Shown in pieces: positions 51,274 through 60,043 of a stretch of DNA of 64,000 bases. Position 1 is the stretch's first letter; each line of letters opens with the position of its first letter. Position numbers and translations under genes: made by a program. This DNA is from Erythrobacter sp. SCSIO 43205 (GTDB lineage: Bacteria > Pseudomonadota > Alphaproteobacteria > Sphingomonadales > Sphingomonadaceae): positions 1-64,000 of the forward strand of contig NZ_CP063202.1 of the NCBI RefSeq assembly GCF_019904235.1, written 5' to 3'. The notes below the pieces were generated by a model. That model saw only the letters and a list, made by a program, of their open reading frames with translations, ran no database searches and was not told the origin of the DNA.

Positions 51274-53442
51274 ATGAAAAAGCTGATTTGGGCAGCGCCT
51301 GTGCTGGCGCTGGGTGCCTTGGGTCTGGCCTCGTGCGAGGAGATGGCGGGCGGCGGTGAAGGCGGCATCACCTCTGCAATGCTGCTGGGGGCCGGCGATG
51401 ATTATGCCAACTGGATTACGCATGGGCGCACCTATGATGAGCAGCGCTTCTCTCCATTAGATAACATCAATGCGGAAAACGTGGGCGAGCTTGGCCTTGC
51501 GTGGTACGCCGATATGGACACGGCGCGCGGGCAGGAAGCAACGCCGCTGGTCATCGACGGCAAAATGTACCTCACCACCGCATGGTCCAAGGTGAAAGCG
51601 TTCGACGCGACCACGGGCGAACCGCTTTGGGATTACGACCCGGAAGTACCCGGCGAAACTGGGGTCAAAGTATGCTGCGACGTGGTCAACCGGGGTCTGG
51701 CCGCATGGGGCAATGACTTGTTCCTTGGAACACTGGACGGGCGGCTGGTGTCGCTCGATCGCGATACGGGCAAGGTCAATTGGGAAGTCGTCACCGTCGA
51801 TCAGGACATGGCTTATTCCATCACCGGCGCGCCGCGCATCATCGATGGCAAGGTCATCATCGGCAATGGCGGCGCAGAGTTCGGCGTTCGCGGCTATATC
51901 GCGGCATACGATGTCAAAGACGGCAGCGAGTTGTGGCGCTTCTATACCGTGCCAGACGGGACTGAAGGCGATGATGCACCAGAGTATCTGAAAGCCGCCG
52001 CAGAGACATGGAACATGGAAGCGCTTGCCGGTTCGGATGCCATCGGAGGCGGCGGAACCGTATGGGACTCCATGGCTTATGACCCCGAATTGAACCTCCT
52101 CTATTTCGGTGTCGGCAATGGCTCCCCGTGGAACCGCGCCTATCGTTCTCCGGGTGAGGATGGCACGGGCGAAGGCGACAATCTCTACCTTTCCAGCATA
52201 GTCGCGGTCCGTCCTGATACGGGCGAATATGTCTGGCACTATCAGACAACGCCGGGCGAAACGTGGGACTACACTGCGACCCAGCACATCATCCTTGCCG
52301 ATATGGAAATCGACGGCAAAGAGCGGCAGGTCTTGATGCAGGCTCCCAAAAACGGGTTCTTCTACGTCATTGACCGGGCAACGGGTGAGTTTATCTCTGC
52401 CGAAGAATACATTCCGCAAAACTGGGCCGAAGGGATTGATGAAAACGGCCGGCCCATTGAAAAGCTCGAAGCGCGCATCGACAAGACGGGCAAGCCCGCC
52501 ATGGTAATGCCCGGACCGCTGGGCGGACATAATTGGCACCCGATGGCCTATCACCCGGGCGAAGGGCTCGTCTATATCCCGGCATTTGAAGCAGCGACCA
52601 TTTACGCACCAGAAGAGAATTGGAAACCTGATCGCGCGCGTGGATTTAACGTCGGGATTGACCTTGGTGCAGGCGATCTGCCGCCTGATCTTGGTATTCG
52701 CAAAAGCTTGTATGGCACTGTCAAAGGCAAGCTGACGGCGTGGGATCCGGTGGCGCAGGAAGCGCGCTGGACTGTCGAATTTCCGGGGCCGTGGAATGGC
52801 GGTCTATTGGCGACTGGTGGCGGTCTGGTGTTCCAGGGCAATTCATCGAGTGAGTTTGCCGCGTACAAGGCGAGCAACGGCGAAAAGCTTTGGAGCTTTG
52901 CTGCGCAAACCGGCATCGTGGCGCCTCCCATCACCTACACCGTAGGCGGGGAGCAATATGTTGCGGTTCTGGCTGGCTGGGGCGGCGCTTATGCGATCAC
53001 CGCCGATGGACATATGATCAACGATCAAGGACCAGTGCGTAATATCTCGCGCTTGCTGGTCTTCAAAATCGGCGGCGAAGCAGCGCTTCCCGATATGCCA
53101 GCGCTCGCTGACATTCCGCTTGATCCACCGCCAAGCCGGGCGAGCGCCGAAACGATCGCATTGGGTAAGGCAAAGTATGCGCGTTACTGTGCGGTCTGCC
53201 ATGCGCCTGCTGCGGTTGGCTCTACCGAGCTTCCCGATTTGCGCCGCTCTGGCACGCTTGGCGATGCAGCGAGCTGGCAGGCGGTGGTGCATGACGGCAT
53301 CCTCAAGGACAACGGCATGGTAAGCTTTGCCACATCCTTGTCCAAGGACGAGATCGAGGCGATCCGCGCCTATGTCATCCAGCGCGCCAATGAAGATAAG
53401 GCGCTTGAGGCGGCAAGCGCGAAGCAGGTGGCGGCGCGCTAA
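51274..53442 (+). CDS. lipid-anchored quinohemoprotein alcohol dehydrogenase (PQQ, haem c)
   Basis: A 722-residue periplasmic enzyme that oxidises alcohols using PQQ and passes electrons to a fused cytochrome c. It has a lipobox LASC near residue 21, eight W-motif blades, the vicinal cysteine pair VCCDVV near 134, the active-site aspartate in GETWDYTATQH, and a C-terminal domain with CAVCH near 639 and a Met ligand in NGMVSF. This is the type II quinohemoprotein layout. No PQQ synthesis genes or separate cytochrome are nearby. The start follows GAGAGAAGAG. Confidence 0.93.
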   Translation: MKKLIWAAPVLALGALGLASCEEMAGGGEGGITSAMLLGAGDDYANWITHGRTYDEQRFSPLDNINAENVGELGLAWYADMDTARGQEATPLVIDGKMYLTTAWSKVKAFDATTGEPLWDYDPEVPGETGVKVCCDVVNRGLAAWGNDLFLGTLDGRLVSLDRDTGKVNWEVVTVDQDMAYSITGAPRIIDGKVIIGNGGAEFGVRGYIAAYDVKDGSELWRFYTVPDGTEGDDAPEYLKAAAETWNMEALAGSDAIGGGGTVWDSMAYDPELNLLYFGVGNGSPWNRAYRSPGEDGTGEGDNLYLSSIVAVRPDTGEYVWHYQTTPGETWDYTATQHIILADMEIDGKERQVLMQAPKNGFFYVIDRATGEFISAEEYIPQNWAEGIDENGRPIEKLEARIDKTGKPAMVMPGPLGGHNWHPMAYHPGEGLVYIPAFEAATIYAPEENWKPDRARGFNVGIDLGAGDLPPDLGIRKSLYGTVKGKLTAWDPVAQEARWTVEFPGPWNGGLLATGGGLVFQGNSSSEFAAYKASNGEKLWSFAAQTGIVAPPITYTVGGEQYVAVLAGWGGAYAITADGHMINDQGPVRNISRLLVFKIGGEAALPDMPALADIPLDPPPSRASAETIALGKAKYARYCAVCHAPAAVGSTELPDLRRSGTLGDAASWQAVVHDGILKDNGMVSFATSLSKDEIEAIRAYVIQRANEDKALEAASAKQVAAR

Positions 53443-53494
53443 ACTGTATTTTTGACAACACAGATGTTCAGCCACGTGTCACGAATAAAGGCGT

Positions 53495-53531
53495 AACTCC
53501 CCCGTCGGTCGCACAACCTCGGGGGAGTTTT
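53495..53531 (+). terminator. terminator after the PQQ dehydrogenase gene
   Basis: A perfect 10-bp stem, AACTCCCCCG (53495-53504) with CGGGGGAGTT (53520-53529), followed by TT. It ends only 8 bases before the ATG of the next gene. Confidence 0.85.
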
Positions 53532-53538
53532 CGCTTTT

Positions 53539-53925
53539 ATGAAATTCAGCACAGCGCTCAGCATAGCCGCCTTTGCAGCCAGTTTCGCCCTGCCCACACC
53601 GGCAATGGCACAATCACTTTCCAGCGGTGATTACGAACAATGCTCAGTCTATGATCGCGATGGCGATTTTTCGGGTTATGACAGCGTTTGCCTTGAGCGA
53701 AAGCGCACACAAATTTCGCGACTTCGGGAACGACAAAGCCGGTATAATCCGCCGGTGCCAACCCGCAGCATCTATTGTCCGCAAATCGCCAATCTGGGCG
53801 CGGGATACCTCACGACGTGGTGGAGTAATGGGGGGCTGCCACCTTATGCGAGCGCTTATGACGCTCCGGTCAACGGGCGACCGTGTGTTCCCAATCAGGT
53901 GCGCATTTTGCGGGGCGTACCATAG
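53539..53925 (+). CDS. small secreted protein, function unknown
   Basis: I do not recognise this 128-residue protein. It has a clean signal peptide (cleavage near AMA-QSLSSG) and a mature part with four cysteines (ECSVYDRDGD has one; then VCLERKR, YCPQIAN and PCVPNQ) that may form two disulfides. A Tyr/Trp-rich segment (GYLTTWWSNGGLPPYASAYD) follows. The DRDGD stretch resembles a calcium-binding loop by eye only. No ribosome site is seen, because the terminator hairpin ends 8 bases before the ATG. Confidence 0.7.
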   Translation: MKFSTALSIAAFAASFALPTPAMAQSLSSGDYEQCSVYDRDGDFSGYDSVCLERKRTQISRLRERQSRYNPPVPTRSIYCPQIANLGAGYLTTWWSNGGLPPYASAYDAPVNGRPCVPNQVRILRGVP

Positions 53926-53937
53926 GGCTAAAGCCAC

Positions 53938-54792
53938 TTACCCCCTGAACACCACCGTCCGCTTGCCATTGAGCAGGACGCGCTCGCTTGCAAACAGGCG
54001 CACGGCTTCGGCCAGAACGCGCCGTTCAATATCGCGGCCCTTTCGCACCAGATCGCTGGGGCTGTCGGCGTGGGTTATGCGCTCGACGTCTTGATGGATG
54101 ATCGGCCCTTCATCAAGGTCAGCGGTCACAAAGTGCGCGGTTGCGCCGATGATCTTCACCCCGCGCTCATGCGCTTGGTGATAGGGCCGCGCGCCTTTGA
54201 AGCCGGGGAGGAAGGAGTGGTGAATATTGATGCAGCGCCCTGCGAAGTGCGCGCTCTGCTCATCTGACAAAATCTGCATATAGCGCGCAAGCACAATCAG
54301 CTCAGCCTTGGTTTCCTCAGCGATTGCGCGAACCCGCGCTTCGGCCTCAGGCTTCGTCTCAGGGGTTACAGGCACGTGATGAAACGGAATATCGCCAATG
54401 TCGGTGCGAATGGCGACCTCGCGCGGGTGGTTGGAGATAATCGCAACCACTTCGATATTGAGCTCTCCCATGCGCAGGCGATAGAGCAGATCGACAAGGC
54501 AATGGTCGCCCTTGGAAACCATGATGATTACGCGGCGCGGCCGCTCGCTCGACACGATTTCCCAATCCATTGCATAGTCGCGCGCAATCTTTCCAAATTG
54601 AGCGCGAAGCTCATCGGCCCTCGTCCCAAGGGGATCAAATGCCACGCGCATGAAGAAACGATCGGATGTCTCATCACGAAACTGCTGCGCATCAAGAATG
54701 TTGCTTCCGCGCTCAAACAGGAAGGCGGTCACGCGCGCGGTGATGCCCGGCTGGTCAGCGCAGTCGAGCGTGAGGATCAGGGGGGCGCTCAT
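53938..54792 (-). CDS. purU: formyltetrahydrofolate deformylase
   Basis: Hydrolyses 10-formyl-THF to THF and formate, balancing one-carbon pools and supplying formate to PurT. The 284-residue product has an N-terminal ACT domain (residues 5-80) and a formyltransferase-fold C-domain. The motif is [18 protein letters not shown], with the catalytic His and [15 protein letters not shown]. It is transcribed in the same direction as the SDR, nitronate monooxygenase-like and purT genes upstream, with gaps of 11, 9 and 38 bases, so a common transcript with purT is likely. Confidence 0.95.
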   Translation of the reverse strand: MSAPLILTLDCADQPGITARVTAFLFERGSNILDAQQFRDETSDRFFMRVAFDPLGTRADELRAQFGKIARDYAMDWEIVSSERPRRVIIMVSKGDHCLVDLLYRLRMGELNIEVVAIISNHPREVAIRTDIGDIPFHHVPVTPETKPEAEARVRAIAEETKAELIVLARYMQILSDEQSAHFAGRCINIHHSFLPGFKGARPYHQAHERGVKIIGATAHFVTADLDEGPIIHQDVERITHADSPSDLVRKGRDIERRVLAEAVRLFASERVLLNGKRTVVFRG

Positions 54793-54803
54793 ATGGGCTT
54801 GCC

Positions 54804-55604
54804 TTACATTTTCATGCGCGCAGACTGACCGTCATCGACCTTGATAACCGCGCCGGTCACACACTCGCTTGCAGGGCTCACCAGATAAAGCAGCGTTGTG
54901 TCCATTTGCGCTGGCACGGGCACGCGTTTGCGCGCGAGCATCGGGCGTGGGTCGCCGATCCGCTCAAACATACCATCGGTCATTTCAGTCACGAACATAC
55001 CGGGGCAGATCGCATTGACGTTGATGTTGGCATATGACCACTCAACGCTCAGCGTCTCTGTCATCCGGGCAAGCGCGGTTTTGGTCGTGGCGTAAAGAGC
55101 AGCGCCGCCCCCGTCATAGCGGTAATGTGCAGTCGAAGAGATATTGACGATCCGCCCGGGTTTCTTGGCGGCCAAGAGCCTGCGCGCCACTTCGCACGAG
55201 AGGATCCAAGGCGCGCGAAGGTTCACGCCCAGAACCCGATCGATCAGCTCCAGCTCCATCTTATGCGCGCGCTGAGCATCGGGAATGCCAGCGTTGTTGA
55301 TGAGGATGTCGACAAGGCCAAGCTCGGCTTGCGCTGTCTCAACCGCATTGATCAAATCATCCGCGTCGGTCGCGTCCATTTTGATGGCGACCGCTTTGCC
55401 GCCAGATGCGTTGATTTCGTCCGCCAGCGCTTCCAAGCGATCACCCCGGCGCGCGCATAGTGCAACGCTTGCGCCCTGACTGGCTAAAACGCGGGCAAAT
55501 CTCTCACCAAAGCCGGAAGATGCGCCTGTCACCAATGCCACATGGCCCGCAAGGTCCATCGACGTGTTAGGAAGGTCAAACTCTTGTGTGTGCTCCTCGC
55601 CCAT
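54804..55604 (-). CDS. SDR-family oxidoreductase
   Basis: A 266-residue classical short-chain dehydrogenase. It has the NAD(P) loop [16 protein letters not shown] near residue 25, NNAGIPDA, the catalytic serine in NISSTAHY, and the Tyr-x3-Lys in [10 protein letters not shown]. Length is typical with about 15 extra N-terminal residues; a second ATG at 55559 would remove them. Substrate unknown. It sits between the nitronate monooxygenase-like gene and purU. Confidence 0.9.
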   Translation of the reverse strand: MGEEHTQEFDLPNTSMDLAGHVALVTGASSGFGERFARVLASQGASVALCARRGDRLEALADEINASGGKAVAIKMDATDADDLINAVETAQAELGLVDILINNAGIPDAQRAHKMELELIDRVLGVNLRAPWILSCEVARRLLAAKKPGRIVNISSTAHYRYDGGGAALYATTKTALARMTETLSVEWSYANINVNAICPGMFVTEMTDGMFERIGDPRPMLARKRVPVPAQMDTTLLYLVSPASECVTGAVIKVDDGQSARMKM

Positions 55605-55613
55605 ATTGTCCAG

Positions 55614-56624
55614 TTATCTCCCCGAAAGCGCCGCTTCGCATTGTTCCATCAGCTCAGTGATGATGTCAGCCACAGGCTCTTCTTTCGTCACCATGCCGAC
55701 GGATTGGCCCGCCATGATCGAGCCGTTTTCAATGTCGCCATCGACAACTGCGCGGCGAAGCGCCCCTGCCCAAAAGTGCTCAATCTCAAGCTGCGCGGCA
55801 CCCATGTCGACCTCTTGGCGGTCGAGCATTCCAGCAACTTCAATCTGCTTTTTCGTAAACTCTTCTGTGCCCTTGTTTTTAAGAGCGCGCACGGGGATCA
55901 CTGGCAAGCGCGGATCGACTTGGACGCTCGCCTCTGCATCGCGGGCCTTTGCGCGGAAGAAGGCTTTCTTAAAGTCCGGGTGCGCGATGCTCTCGGTCGC
56001 GCAGGCGAAGCGTGTGCCAAGCTGCACACCGCTAGCGCCCATCTCTAGATAGCTTGCAATCGCCTCTCCCCGGCCAATGCCGCCCGCGACAAAGACAACG
56101 TGGTCCTCAGCGAGCGCGGGCAGAAACTCCTGTGCCAGAACGCTGGTTGCAACAGGACCAATATGGCCGCCTGCTTCCATCCCTTCGATCACCAGAGCAT
56201 CGCCACCGGAGCGCAGGAGCTTTTTCGCCAGCGCTAGTGTGGGTGCAAAAACGATGACTTTACCGCCAAACGCCTTGATCGCTTCGACCGAACCCTTAGG
56301 CGGAATACCGCCAGCAAGCACAACATGGGTCACACCGTATTTGTTGCAGACCTCGATCAGGTCGAACAATTGCGGGTGCATCGTAATGAGGTTCACGCCA
56401 AACGGCTTATCGGTCAGCTCTTTGGTCGCCGCGATTTCAGCATCCAGAAGCTCAGGCGTCATCGCACCGCAGGCAATCACGCCAAAACCGCCGGCATTCG
56501 AAATCGCCGAAACGAGGTTGCGTTCGGAAACCCAGCTCATCGCGCCGCACATAATGGCGGTTTCGCAGCCCAGGAAATCAATACCGCGCTGCATCATGGC
56601 GCGGGATTTTGAATAGTTTGTCAT
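55614..56624 (-). CDS. nitronate monooxygenase / FabK-like flavoprotein
   Basis: A 336-residue FMN-dependent TIM-barrel enzyme of the 2-nitropropane dioxygenase family. FLGCETAIMCGAMSWVSE is at the start, SNAGGFGVIACGAM follows, and the FMN-phosphate loop is near GGIGRGEAIASYLEMGASGVQLGT (in parts). It may be a nitronate monooxygenase or an enoyl-ACP reductase of the FabK type; the sequence alone does not separate them. It is downstream of purT and upstream of the SDR gene. Confidence 0.9.
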   Translation of the reverse strand: MTNYSKSRAMMQRGIDFLGCETAIMCGAMSWVSERNLVSAISNAGGFGVIACGAMTPELLDAEIAATKELTDKPFGVNLITMHPQLFDLIEVCNKYGVTHVVLAGGIPPKGSVEAIKAFGGKVIVFAPTLALAKKLLRSGGDALVIEGMEAGGHIGPVATSVLAQEFLPALAEDHVVFVAGGIGRGEAIASYLEMGASGVQLGTRFACATESIAHPDFKKAFFRAKARDAEASVQVDPRLPVIPVRALKNKGTEEFTKKQIEVAGMLDRQEVDMGAAQLEIEHFWAGALRRAVVDGDIENGSIMAGQSVGMVTKEEPVADIITELMEQCEAALSGR

Positions 56625-56662
56625 AGAAAGGAGCGATTAGGCCCGCCTTGTTGAAAGATCAA

Positions 56663-57838
56663 TCAAGAGTAGCTGATACGCACGCAGCGTGCCGTAGCGG
56701 CGGCAAGCTTGCGCGCTTCATCGGTGTCTTTGCCGCGCGCAAGGGCAACCGCCATCCGGCGATAGGGCCGCGTTGTCGGTTTGCCAAAAACGCGCACGTC
56801 ACTGCTTGGATCGGTGGCTAAAGCGTCAGCCAGTCCCTCGATTTTGAAGCTCTCACTCTCTTGCTCAGCAAGGATTACAGCAGAGGCCGCTGGCACAGCT
56901 TCGATTGTCTCTGGCACAGGAAGTCCAAGGATCGCACGCGCGTGCAGGTCAAATTCAGTTAGACTTTGGCTCGCCATCGTCACCATGCCCGTGTCGTGGG
57001 GGCGCGGGGATAGCTCAGAAAAGATCACCTCTTCACCGCGCACAAAGAATTCGACACCAAATAAGCCCCAGCCTTTGCCAGCGCCTTGCAAGGCCTCGAC
57101 CACCTTGACTGCCATCTCTTGCGCCTTTGTGATGGAGCCATCCGACATCGCAATTGGCTGCCAGCTTTCCTGATAATCTCCGCGCTCTTGCCTGTGGCCG
57201 ATGGGCGGGCAAAAGCTGATCCCGCCTTTATGGCGCACAGTCAGAAGCGTGATCTCATAGTCGAAGGCGATAAACTCCTCGACGATCACCCGCGCACGGT
57301 CGCCGCGCATATTGGCGCAGGCATAATCCCATGCCTCTTCGAGCCCGTCGGCATTTTCCACCTTGCTTTGACCTTTGCCCGATGAACTCATCACCGGTTT
57401 GATCACGCAAGGAAACCCTGCATATTGCGCCGCTGCGCGAACCTCTTCCAATGTCGTCGCATAGCGATAGCGCGAGGTGGTGAGGCCAAGCTCTCCTGCC
57501 GCCAGATCGCGTATGGCATCACGGTTCATGGTGAGCTGAGCTGCTCTGGCTGAAGGGACGACGTTAAAGCCCTCTGTTTCGAGCTCGCCCAGCACTTCGG
57601 TGCGGATCGCCTCAATTTCCGGGACGATGAATTCGGGTTTATGTTTCACGACTGCTGCGCGCAAAGCTGCGCCATCAAGCATGGAGAACACTTCGCGCTC
57701 GTCAGCCACCTGCATGGCCGGCGCATTGTCATAAGCATCGCAGGCAATGACCCGCGCACCCAAACGTTTGGCAGAGATGACAAATTCCCGGCCCAGTTCA
57801 CCTGAGCCAAGAAGAAGAATGGTGGCATTAAAAGACAT
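56663..57838 (-). CDS. purT: formate-dependent phosphoribosylglycinamide formyltransferase
   Basis: An ATP-grasp enzyme that makes formyl-GAR from GAR, formate and ATP, bypassing folate. The 391-residue product has the N-terminal [20 protein letters not shown], the ATP-grasp core ([19 protein letters not shown]) and [23 protein letters not shown] with metal ligands. It heads the minus-strand run that ends in purU, which makes its formate. Length is typical. Confidence 0.96.
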   Translation of the reverse strand: MSFNATILLLGSGELGREFVISAKRLGARVIACDAYDNAPAMQVADEREVFSMLDGAALRAAVVKHKPEFIVPEIEAIRTEVLGELETEGFNVVPSARAAQLTMNRDAIRDLAAGELGLTTSRYRYATTLEEVRAAAQYAGFPCVIKPVMSSSGKGQSKVENADGLEEAWDYACANMRGDRARVIVEEFIAFDYEITLLTVRHKGGISFCPPIGHRQERGDYQESWQPIAMSDGSITKAQEMAVKVVEALQGAGKGWGLFGVEFFVRGEEVIFSELSPRPHDTGMVTMASQSLTEFDLHARAILGLPVPETIEAVPAASAVILAEQESESFKIEGLADALATDPSSDVRVFGKPTTRPYRRMAVALARGKDTDEARKLAAATARCVRISYS

Positions 57839-57877
57839 GGGACAGCCCTAGCAGGGGGGCCGCGCCACTCCAAGCCT

Positions 57878-58963
57878 TCAGGATGCGCGTTTCTTCGCCT
57901 GCCGGTCGAATTGTCCTCCCGCCTGGTGAGCCGCGCGCCCAATCGCCCTTGCAACCGAATTGCCATCCGAAAGGCGCGCGTTCGCACGGCAATATCCAGT
58001 TTGCATACCGCCTGCCGACCTTGCCATGATAAGGCCTAGTTCGGCTTGCCGAAGGCTCCATTCCGCGCTGACTTGAACCGACGAAATCCCTGCGCTGGCG
58101 CTCAGATCGCTTCCACGACCCGCTGGCGATACGGTGAGCCCGGCGAAAAGTTGGAGCACATCGGCGGCCCATTCGCGTGCTTCTCGCGGGGTCATTGCAG
58201 GCAGGATAACACCAAAGCGCTCCTCATCGACCTGAGCCAAAAAGTGCTGGCTTTCCGTCACCGCTTCAAGGAAGCGGGCAAAGCCCCAGCGCACTTCATC
58301 TGCGGTGCTTTGACCATAAGTCATGTAAATCGCCTTCATCCCGTCAACCGCAAACAATGCGATGGAGGCGGCCTTGGCATCCTTGATCGAGTGTGTGAGG
58401 CGGTCTGTAAATCCGCGCCTTGTGCAGATCCCCGTCACGCTATCGGTGGTAGCAGCGTCGGGGAAGGCTTCGCCATTCGAAACAGGAATGGCCGTTAGCG
58501 CGTATTTGTCCTGAACACACCGCAGCGTCCCAAGCGCCTCAAATTGTCCCGCTTCATCCGCCTCAACTCGCACCAGTTTCAAAGAGTACCAATGTTGGTT
58601 GGGAGCGCATGAGGCGGAAACTGTTTGTTTTGTATCTTCACCCAAACCATCTTGCGCGAGCAGATCATCACCCTGCAGGCGAAGGGGAAATTCCACCCCG
58701 GATGTATGCTTCGGCGTATCGTCTTTGCCCGCGATGACCTGATTGAAATATTGGGTAACCCCTGCATGAGCCTTTGCGTCGAAAACATCGGCGATGTGCG
58801 GCTTCACAAGCAGCGCATCCAGCTCCAACCCCAGACGCTCCGCATTTTGCGATGCATTGACAATGAAACCTGCATTATCGAGGCGGATCAGGATGTCATC
58901 CGCCGTGTTACATTTATTTATTGCCCGCATCTGAGCGACCGCATCTTTTGGCTGCATTGTCAT
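57878..58963 (-). CDS. PAS-type plus degenerate GGDEF protein
   Basis: A 361-residue cytoplasmic protein. An N-terminal PAS-like domain (about residues 10-150) is followed by a GGDEF-fold domain that starts DSVTGICTRRGF, continues LFAVDGMKAIYMTYGQSTADE and aligns with diguanylate cyclases. The signature loop reads DEERF where GGDEF is required, and no RxxD inhibitory site precedes it, so it is probably inactive as a cyclase and may bind GTP or act as a sensor. I chose the ATG at 58963; a longer in-frame start at 59014 exists. A promoter-like pair lies just upstream, and the PilZ-XRE gene is the next gene. Confidence 0.82.
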   Translation of the reverse strand: MTMQPKDAVAQMRAINKCNTADDILIRLDNAGFIVNASQNAERLGLELDALLVKPHIADVFDAKAHAGVTQYFNQVIAGKDDTPKHTSGVEFPLRLQGDDLLAQDGLGEDTKQTVSASCAPNQHWYSLKLVRVEADEAGQFEALGTLRCVQDKYALTAIPVSNGEAFPDAATTDSVTGICTRRGFTDRLTHSIKDAKAASIALFAVDGMKAIYMTYGQSTADEVRWGFARFLEAVTESQHFLAQVDEERFGVILPAMTPREAREWAADVLQLFAGLTVSPAGRGSDLSASAGISSVQVSAEWSLRQAELGLIMARSAGGMQTGYCRANARLSDGNSVARAIGRAAHQAGGQFDRQAKKRAS

Positions 58964-58984
58964 GCATTCAGCCCCCGAAATATC

Positions 58985-59014
58985 AATAAAGACCCGAACG
59001 ATCCGCAAGGTCAA
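58985..59014 (-). promoter_or_regulatory. candidate promoter of the degenerate GGDEF gene
   Basis: On the minus strand TTGACC (plus 59009-59014) is followed after 18 bases by TTTATT (plus 58985-58990). It ends about 20 bases before the ATG at 58963. Confidence 0.35.
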
Positions 59015-59049
59015 TCAGTCACCGGTCAACTAACAAAATTTTGCCTGGT

Positions 59050-59074
59050 TTTGAGAAACCCCCCGTTTCTCAAA
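59050..59074. promoter_or_regulatory. 25-bp perfect dyad between GGDEF and PilZ-XRE genes
   Basis: TTTGAGAAAC (59050-59059) and GTTTCTCAAA (59065-59074) are perfect inverted arms around five C. The stem is AT-rich and lacks a T-tract, so I read it as an operator more than a terminator. It lies about 36 bases upstream of the candidate promoter and 130 bases after the PilZ-XRE stop. Confidence 0.5.
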
Positions 59075-59203
59075 GGCATAGGAAAAATGTCGTTATCCCC
59101 TGTTAAGTCACTGATATAATTTACGAATCACTAATGTTTTCGTTTACCATAAAATGGCAGAAGAAAGTGCGAAATTGATGGTGTCGGCCCATCGAATCGC
59201 GCC

Positions 59204-59908
59204 TCAGACTTCGATCATTATTCGTACATTCTCAGGGTCGGTTTCAAACTCCGAGGCGATACGTAAGCGACATTGCGCAAGTAGATTTTCACGGTTCCCC
59301 TGAGGCGCATTTTCTGCCAGCTCACCCGCCGACACTCCAAGCACTTCGGCGATCCCCTCGATCCTTTCAGGGATAGGGTTCGCCTTGCCTTTTTCCCATG
59401 CCCATACCGTCGGCTTGCTTACACCCAGAGCCGTTGCAACCTGATCAAGGGTAAGCCCTTTTTCGCGGCGCAAGCGATTGAGACGGGTGCCAAATGAGCC
59501 ACCTCGCGCTTTGAAACCGGGCAAGGGAGCAGGCGTGTTTGGCTTGCGCGCCAAAGGCACACCGATTCGCGCCGGAGTGGCGGCAAGTTCACTTGCCGCA
59601 AGCGCGGCCTCGCCAAGTGCCTGTTCGAATGCGCATCCGTAAAGCCGCTCACTCACCCACACGATTTCAGCGCCAACCGGCCCCACATCGGGAAGCCCGA
59701 TGGCAAGCCGGTCACCGGGCACAAGATCGAGATCGGTTTCGATCAGGAGGCCTGCGGCGGACAAATTGTGAATGGTAACATTGGCAGGCGCGCCGTTTGG
59801 CGCAATGCCGCTGGTGATGAGGGTCAAAGACCGGCGGGTGTGCCGCCTGTTCTCTACCGAGCCTTCTTGAGCAGTAGAAAGGGGTTCAAGGTGGGCTTTG
59901 AGCGCCAT
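59204..59908 (-). CDS. PilZ domain fused to XRE-type helix-turn-helix
   Basis: A 234-residue protein joining two signalling parts. The N-terminal PilZ domain keeps both c-di-GMP motifs, the RxxxR box in NRRHTRRSLTL (about residues 20-30) and the NxSxxG box in HNLSAAGLLIE. A Pro-rich linker is followed by an XRE/Cro helix-turn-helix, about residues 139-198, with LTLDQVATALGVSKPTVWAW as the turn. It reads as a DNA-binding protein gated by c-di-GMP. It neighbours the degenerate GGDEF gene, and a 25-bp dyad lies between. Function is inferred from domains only. Confidence 0.88.
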   Translation of the reverse strand: MALKAHLEPLSTAQEGSVENRRHTRRSLTLITSGIAPNGAPANVTIHNLSAAGLLIETDLDLVPGDRLAIGLPDVGPVGAEIVWVSERLYGCAFEQALGEAALAASELAATPARIGVPLARKPNTPAPLPGFKARGGSFGTRLNRLRREKGLTLDQVATALGVSKPTVWAWEKGKANPIPERIEGIAEVLGVSAGELAENAPQGNRENLLAQCRLRIASEFETDPENVRIMIEV

Positions 59909-59996
59909 AACGTGCAGACTCCTCGTGTAGGAGCTTCACGATTTGGTAAAATGGCTTAGGAAAGTGTTGGCAGATATGCTTAACGCAGCCCAAGCA

Positions 59997-60015
59997 CCTC
60001 GCCTATGCGGCGAGG
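59997..60015 (-). terminator. hairpin after lysC
   Basis: CCTCGCC (59997-60003) pairs with GGCGAGG (60009-60015). AACGC and GCGTT further out can add five more pairs. No T-tract follows on the minus strand, so termination is uncertain. Confidence 0.4.
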
Positions 60016-60043
60016 CGTTAGCTGCCTTTGCTAATCGGCGTGA

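Noticed and set aside
51457..52554. 365-codon open frame antisense to the PQQ dehydrogenase gene
   Set aside because: Shadow of a confident plus-strand gene; no ribosome site or domain.
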